Positions 58,043-64,000 of a DNA stretch of 64,000 bases are shown one piece after another (positions within the stretch are counted from its first letter, which is position 1; every line of letters starts with the position of its first letter). Both the position numbers and the translations under genes were made by a program. This DNA comes from Ecdyonurus torrentis (taxonomy: Eukaryota > Arthropoda > Insecta > Ephemeroptera > Heptageniidae). The DNA lies in assembly GCA_949318235.1 (NCBI GenBank), contig OX439133.1, positions 5,949,020 to 6,013,019 of the forward strand. Reading direction: 5' to 3'. The notes under the pieces were generated by a model. The model made no database searches and was not told the DNA's origin. It saw only the letters and a program-made list of their open reading frames with translations.

Positions 58043-58507
58043 GCTGTAACCGCCGTGTTGTGCCTGGCTTACAATTGCCATCAACCCTGGAAGACCCATC
58101 TTCTGCGTGGAAGTCGGGGGGTGGACCTAACCCCTCCCCCTCCGACCAACCTCCTGGTTTCCCCTCACAACAAGCACCTGGAAATCAAGTAGGACCAGGA
58201 CCCGGACAAGTACCACCTAATCAAGGAGGATTTGGTCCAAGTCCTGGATTTGGACCAGGTGGTCCATTTCCGCCTAATAATTCTGGTCCTGGTTTCTCAC
58301 CTGGTTCGGGTGGTGGTTCTGGTCCGTATTCGGGTGGTCCACCTCCTGGTGCGGGTACTCCCACTTGTCCTCCACAATATACACCTTCACCGGCACCCTC
58401 AGGATCTTCTACTCCGGGTCCTGGATCAGGTCCGGGACAATTTGGTGGAGGACCGCCACCAGTTAGTTCAGCTGGATTTCCGGGAGGACCCGGTGGACCA
58501 AATCCAG
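58043..58507 (+). CDS. Pro/Gly/Ser-rich low-complexity protein, second exon
   Basis: Acceptor GATATTTTCAG and donor AATCCAG|GTGTGT bound 465 bp, phase 1 in and 1 out. After the short ordered-looking start CNRRVVPGLQLPSTLEDPSS the product is almost wholly Pro, Gly, Ser and Gln with GPG and PPG units. Codons are GC-rich compared with flanking DNA, and the frame stays open with a biased composition, so coding is convincing. I do not recognise the family; Pro/Gly-rich N termini occur in chromatin regulators and transcription cofactors, which is only a suggestion. If the donor is not used the frame ends at a TAA 17 bases later. Confidence 0.85.
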
Positions 58508-58611
58508 GTGTGTATGGGTCATAATTTAAAGACCTACCTATCTAGAATTAGTACTTAGCATTAAATGTGTACATTTTAAAAAGAGCTCCATTACTCAATA
58601 AAAAAAGTCAA

Positions 58612-58641
58612 TTAAAATCACATTTTTTAATGTGATTTTAA
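58612..58641. repeat. Perfect 13-bp stem-loop
   Basis: TTAAAATCACATT and its exact complement AATGTGATTTTAA flank a four-T loop. It lies about 100 bp after the exon 2 donor and just before the longer hairpin. Confidence 0.8.
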
Positions 58642-58665
58642 AAAATATAACTGGCTCTGCTCTTA

Positions 58666-58816
58666 CCATAGTGAAGAGATGTCCATTAAAAATTATTGCT
58701 AGCACAGAAATAAAGAACACATCACATTAACTACTTTTCTGGCATAATCATGTGCTGAAAGCTATCCAATGTGTTCTTTATCTGCTACCAAACTACAGGA
58801 CATCTCTACACTATGG
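58666..58816. repeat. Long intronic hairpin of about 150 bp
   Basis: CCATAGTGAAGAGATGTCC (58666-58684) pairs with 58798-58816 at 18 of 19 positions, and TAAAGAACACAT (58711-58722) pairs perfectly with 58769-58780. The parts between (around TAGCA and TGCTA) also pair partly. It is a MITE-sized inverted repeat or a hairpin-RNA precursor. Confidence 0.7.
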
Positions 58817-59193
58817 AAAAACCTGTGTTGGTTTCCTCTATCCCTTCCTTTTCAACTATGATGATTTCTTGTCCTTAATTTATCATATTTTCAAAAACAA
58901 TATTTTACACAACCTTGTGACAAAATAAAGAACTATCATGCTATGAGTAGGCAATACGTATTGCCATGCACAGCAAATCCCAACAATAATTAAAAATACC
59001 TCCAATGCTCCCCCCACCCCCCTAAAAAAACTCTTTTAGAAAATACAGTACACAATTTAATGCTAGCACTTAATTGTTTAAAAATTTAAATGTTTTTATA
59101 CCTTTTTTTTATTCGTCCTTTTTTATCTTTTTTTTTTTTTTCATTAATAATTTTTTTCATAAACACCAAATTTTAATAAATCTATGAAGAATG

Positions 59194-59233
<40 letters not shown>

Positions 59234-60632
59234 ACACACAGTACAATACTAAAGGTACAACAAAATATAACCATGATGGCATTTTTAAATGTTAGAAAGT
59301 TAAAAATAAATCTATAATCTTTCCAAAAAAGTCTGTATATAGTCTCCATATATCTTGAAAAATGGACACCTTTTTTTTTGGAGTGTGTTGATTTTAAAAT
59401 TTAAACTTTAAAAAGTGGATGTTTGAATGTTATGAAAAAAGGTTGAAATGTTACAAAATCTACAATAATAATTAAAATATGCAATTAAATATTAATAATC
59501 AGTTTAATTTGAATTATTAGCATTAATAATCAAATCAAATTTGTGATTCATTAGATGAATAATATAGCGTGTTAAATGGATTTGAAGTTGTATGATTACA
59601 TTTAAACACTATGGTATGATTATTTTAAGAAGTTTGTAGAATATTATAAAATTATGGAATTTATTAGATAAAAGTGCGTACGTTAAAGTGAGTGTTCAAG
59701 ATTTATAACAATGTGCTCTAAAAAGTGTTGATTTTAAAGATTTTTGATGTGTATAAACAGATGTATTTGATACAGAAAAGCAATGAAAAAGAAAGAAAGA
59801 AAGATTTTTTTGCCTATATTTATACTATCACCCCCCCCCCCCCCCTCCCTATTTCTTTAACATTACCACTGACTAATTTCCTGATAAACTCAGATAAGGT
59901 CTTACCTTTTACAATGTTAAAATAGTGGGCATCTTTAATAAATTCAGATATAACAGTGTTGTTGTAAAATACCACCCCCCCCCCCCCCCCAAAAAAAAAA
60001 AAAAAAAAAAAAAAAAAGTGAACGAAATTAAAGTGAAATGTGCACCTAAAAATGTCATCATTTTTATTAGTTTTTTTTTTGAAATATCTAAATAAGTTTC
60101 AGTATTTGTTTTTCACTAGATTTTCTCTAAATTGAAATTTGTTTTCTTCATAAAAATTAACATCATTGTATGATAATAGTAAAGTGTGATAAACATTGCC
60201 AACCCATTATTAAAATTTGTATTTTAAAATAAATAACATTAAAATGATTTATGTAATATGGTTTGGTTCCAAAATGTAAACAAAGGTGATAAAAATATTT
60301 ATTATTCAATATGAAATCTGTATTTCATTTACATTGCAACTGAATAAACTTTGAGATGCTATGCAAATTGTTTGCAACTTATGGGGGAAACTTATTTATA
60401 TGAATTTGAATAGGTGGGTTATTTGCTAAATTCATTGCTGAAGTTAGTATTAAAATGACAATGTGTAGCTATAGAGTAAGAGAAGAGAGATGTTATAAGA
60501 AAACAAAAGAAGAAGAGAAAGAGAGATTTTTTATAAACTTTTTTTTTTTAATGGTCATTATGAATTGCACTATAACCCTTAATTTTTTAAGACAACGGGC
60601 TTTTTATTAGGATTTTGAAAAAAATTCAATCT

Positions 60633-60700
<68 letters not shown>
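60633..60700. repeat. (TGTC)n microsatellite, 17 units
   Basis: A pure tetranucleotide array of 68 bp, followed by CT-rich sequence, ending about 107 bp before the exon 3 acceptor. Its pyrimidine-rich transcript could influence that splice site. Confidence 0.95.
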
Positions 60701-60701
<1 letters not shown>

Positions 60702-60807
60702 GTCTCTCTGTCTCTTTTTCTTTGTGTCTCTGTCTCTTTCTCTTCATTCAATATTTACAATTATTATAATTGTTCTCACGTATTGTTATTTTGTCGTATG
60801 ATTCCAG

Positions 60808-61084
60808 GAGGTCCCTTGTACAACGGACCAGGCTCATTTCCCCCCAACGCTGGTTTTGTAGGAAGACCAGGTTCATCAGGCCCCCCTTACGCCCCAGGCC
60901 CCCCACAAGGTGGTCACCCAGGTCACTTTCCCTCCCCGCAACCTTTTGTTGGTGGTCCAGGATTTGGCATGCCCCCCGGATCTCCGTTCGGCCATCCTCC
61001 TGGTCACCCCATGTCCCATGGTCCCGTCCATGGAATGATGCCAGGACAGATGGGAGGAGGACCAGTAGATAGATTGGATCAGGG
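60808..61084 (+). CDS. Pro/Gly/His-rich protein, third exon
   Basis: Acceptor ATGATTCCAG and donor CAGGG|GTAAGT bound 277 bp, phase 1 in and 2 out, so the spliced product runs ...GPNPGGPLYNGPGSF.... The exon codes for FVGRPGSSGPPYAPGPPQGG, then GHPGHFPSPQPFVGGPGFGM, HPPGHPMSHGPVHGMMPGQM and GGGPVDRLDQG. The gene continues downstream beyond the window. The polypyrimidine tract right at the acceptor is weak. Family unknown. Confidence 0.85.
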
Positions 61085-61226
61085 GTAAGTACCTATTAAG
61101 TGCACTTTGTCATTGAGATCAATAGAAGTTATGAGAGGAAAAGTTAAATCATGATTATACTCTTCATGAATACTCTTTTAATCGGGTTGTAAATGAAAGG
61201 AAATAAAATAGTTCGTAAATTTAAAT

Positions 61227-61354
61227 AAAAGATTTAGTAGAAAGATACATAGATACATTAGAAAAAACTGGGGAATGGGAGATAGTAAACTAATTACTAA
61301 CTCCCATTCCTCAATTTTTCATAATCTGTGGGGTTTTCTATCAAATCTTTTTAT
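61227..61354. repeat. Long intronic hairpin of about 128 bp
   Basis: GGGAATGGGAG at 61271-61281 pairs with CTCCCATTCC at 61301-61310. Pairing continues outward with mismatches through GAAAAA/TTTTTC, AGAT-TA and AAAGATTTAGTAGAAA against TTTTCTATCAAATCTTT. The inner loop has a further AGTA/TACT pair. It lies about 140 bp after the exon 3 donor. Confidence 0.65.
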
Positions 61355-62196
61355 ATCAATCATCATGTAGTCGATTTTTCCTGAATATTTATTGTTCAGT
61401 ATTTAAAGTACGTTTATTGGTATTATTTAATGTTAGCTACAATATAAATAATAGCACTTTGGTCTTTAGTAAAAGAAATGGTTGCTAGTTCATATTGTAA
61501 CTGGTGCTTTAATGCAGTGCTTGGGTCATATTTTGGGTCACCAATTAGTCCTGCTATCCATGACCTACCGCAACTGGTACAACATGACCCAAACATTAGG
61601 TTACTACATTGGTACTACCTATTATATTTGTGCTCATTGTTCATCGTTTTAATGGCATCAGTTTTATAGAAAATATATGATAGAGGAGTTACGATCTTGA
61701 GCAGTATATAAAAAACGACAGTATGTTAATTACTTTTAATGTCCGTAAATTTTCATTTTAATGAAATTACAAGTGAGTTCCTGAAACTTTTTTTAAACCA
61801 ATATTTTGTGAATGGTTTCAGCCAAACCATTCAGTAATGACTGGTTTTCATTGTTTAGTACTATAGCTATTGTGATTATTGGTGCTCACTTAGCATCAAG
61901 GAGTATAGACTTGTTGCATACCCTTGTGCTCTCTTTATAGCAGTTAAGACATTATCCAGCAAGAAGAAGTGACATTTTCACTTCTTTATTTAAAAAAATA
62001 TATTTTTTAGTAAAATTGGGCATTTTTCTTCAGTTGTACAGACTGATTTTGAGAGCTGAAAAGTGGACTCAGTTTAAAAAAGACAGCACTTTTTTATTTT
62101 AATGATTTTTTTTTTGTTCTATGCTGCCTATGTATTTGTCATCATCAATATGGTGTCTCTGAAATATGAGTGATATCAGTCTATAGGGCGAGAGTA

Positions 62197-62243
<47 letters not shown>

Positions 62244-62428
62244 AGATTGAGAGTATTTAAGTGACCTTTATTAATCATAAAATCACAAGGTTTCACTTTG
62301 AAATACCTAAAAATGCGTAAGATCTAGCTGCATTTTACAAGAAGCAAGTTTAAAAAAGCAAAATATTAGTTAATTAAAAGAAGTGAACCAGCGCTAGCCT
62401 TACCATAATAAAAAGAATAGCTATAATT

Positions 62429-62459
<31 letters not shown>

Positions 62460-63715
62460 GTCGTGTTATCACAGTAAACATATAGGATATAGCTTTCGCC
62501 ACAAAACTACAAGAGACTATGTGTGCCTTTGTCAGTACTTACAGATTTAGAGAGAAAATTGTACAGATTTATTAAACAGATAAATATTTAACATTTTATG
62601 TCCTGAAATTAAGTTAATGATTTTTGTCATTTTCGCTAATTCAAGCACTTTACTAAGAAAGCAATATTGTTGGTATATTATCTATTTTTAATTAAAATTT
62701 TAATTAGCTAGATGAAAAAATAATAATAATAAGAAAAAAATATATACTGAAAAAAAAAATAAATAAAAATTACGCATAAAAAATGATTGTTATATTAAAA
62801 ATTGCAACTTAAATCAAAATATCTGAATAAAAAGTTGAAAATATTTGTGTTTTGATTTAAATTTAAACATAAAATTATTTGATATTTAAAAAATTTGGAA
62901 AAATAAAATAAAGCCGGAGGCATAAATTAACATAAATATGTCTTTAGCATAGAAATTTATATTTAAATTAAAAGTGCTGTATACCTTAATTTAGTTCTAA
63001 TTTTCATCTGTAGTTTATGTAACATAATAAATCGTAAATCTAGTGAAAATAATTCAAATCATTGATACAAAATATCATAATATTACTGAGTTGTTTTTTG
63101 ATTGCTTTTATGTTATTAAATGTGCCATTCATATTTCTTGTCAAATTTATCCGCAATGAAAATAACATTTTTTAAATATTTTATTCGATTTTTTTTCCTA
63201 CTTTGTTTTTATTTATTAAAAATTAAAACAACAACAGGAATGAAAAAAAAAAAACAAAAAAAAAACACTTGTTCAATAATTTTCTAGCTTTTTCTGTTGC
63301 TTTCCTTTAAAACGTGCAAATTATCCACGTTCGAAACTGTCTTTCAAAATTGTAAACGTACTTTTAAACAATTTGGAAACAGAAAAATTAAATCGAATAA
63401 ATTAATTGAAAGTAAATTTCTTTTCATATTTTAAAAGTAAACTGTTTTATTCTTGAACCAAATTCTCGAATTTTATATTTGTTTTTTTAATTGTCGTATC
63501 TTTTTGATCGAAATCGGTCGTTTCTCTAACGAAAAGCATGGAGCGCAACGATAATAAATATTCTATAATAAATGTAAATAAGAATAAACATGATATTTTT
63601 GCAACATAATAAAATTGTTATAGAATATAGATAAAATTGTTTAACAATCCAGTTTAGATTTTAAATATGTGGCATTTTTAGTAGAAAAAAATAGCGCAAA
63701 GGATGTTAAAATAGG

Positions 63716-63719
<4 letters not shown>

Positions 63720-63776
<57 letters not shown>
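63720..63776. repeat. (GA)n microsatellite
   Basis: About 57 bp of GA repeat with one AA interruption, within the intron of the second gene. Confidence 0.95.
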
Positions 63777-63927
63777 AATGAAAAAAAAATCAGGAAGCTT
63801 ACAACTAAATGATGTTAATAAATTATGAGCTATTAATATTAACTTGATTTAGATTGACACGTAAATAAGCGTATGTTATTATCATTTAATCAAATTTTAT
63901 TATTTTACTTATAAACAATAATGCTTG

Positions 63928-63975
63928 CTATCGGTGTTGACGTGTCTAACCAATCAGAGTCGTGCGGGAAAATGG
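63928..63975. repeat. Promoter-like module, copy 2
   Basis: ATCGGTGTTGACGTGTCTAA then CCAATCAGAGTCGTGCGGGA aligns with 53721-53767. The CCAAT box and the GCGGGAAAA motif are better preserved in this copy. Confidence 0.4.
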
Positions 63976-64000
63976 GATAATTTCAGTTTTCTAGCTACTC

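Larger units (their letters stand above)
58508..60807. other. Second intron of the second gene
   Basis: An intron of 2300 bp. It contains a perfect 13-bp hairpin at 58612-58641, a long hairpin at 58666-58816, a CT tract at about 59198-59240, C runs at about 59829-59846 and 59974-59990 (the second running into an A run of about 27), and a TGTC array shortly before the acceptor. Confidence 0.75.
61085..64000. other. Third intron of the second gene, to the window end
   Basis: No further exon is supported. A hairpin at 61227-61354, a less AT-rich patch at about 61440-61960 with a 63-codon open frame of no recognisable type, T and A runs (62202-62237 and 62433-62459), a GA tract at 63720-63776 and the second promoter-like module are the only notable contents. 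Confidence 0.55.

Noticed and set aside
58232..58558. Second open frame overlapping exon 2 of the Pro/Gly-rich gene, Val/Leu/Arg-rich
   Set aside because: It is a shadow of the repetitive GG-T-CC codons in the neighbouring frame; only the Pro/Gly frame has matching splice phases.
61478..61669. 63-codon open frame in the third intron of the second gene
   Set aside because: It is moderately GC-rich but lacks splice support, and its hydrophobic end matches no family I recognise.

Overview
This is a eukaryotic window, very AT-rich (roughly three quarters or more A+T by eye). It has spliced genes with GT-AG introns up to 8.4 kb, many A/T homopolymer runs of 15-47 bases, long GA/CT, AT, GAAT and TGTC microsatellites, and many short inverted-repeat transposons. 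Gene content and 5'-leader style fit an animal, most likely an arthropod and perhaps a hemimetabolous insect. That placement is an inference; nothing here fixes the species. There are no bacterial operons, tRNA, rRNA or CRISPR arrays.

Two genes are supported, both on the + strand. The first (28601-41694) is the 3' part of an ARID5-family gene, best matched to ARID5B. Six exons join in phase into 671 codons plus a stop. They encode the segment before ARID, an AT-hook-like basic patch, a second canonical AT-hook, the complete ARID DNA-binding domain, and a long last exon with a nuclear localisation signal, a candidate CtBP-type motif and a threefold QELYKSL repeat. The N-terminal part known in vertebrate ARID5B was not found; it lies upstream of the window or in exons I could not recognise in the first 28.6 kb.

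The second gene starts near 56.1-56.5 kb with a promoter-like patch, a leader with small upstream ORFs and a 13-codon first exon. It continues through two exons coding for a Pro/Gly/Ser-rich protein and leaves the window inside an intron. I do not recognise its family. The phases of its three exons are mutually consistent.

The rest is intronic or intergenic. Three recurrent non-autonomous element families can be read directly. Family A (about 220 bp) has inverted ends TGGAGGTTATCGG. Family B (about 300 bp) has ends GGGTG/CACCC flanked by TA and usually carries an internal ATGACGTCAT. Family C (about 230-290 bp) is rich in GCATAATTTATGC-like palindromes. One family B copy sits inside a family C copy, which gives relative ages. 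Several long hairpins (32.1-32.4, 37.7, 46.3, 58.7 and 61.3 kb) and an apparent excess of the CRE octamer TGACGTCA are the most interesting unexplained structures. I see no clear evidence of a wholly new multi-gene system.
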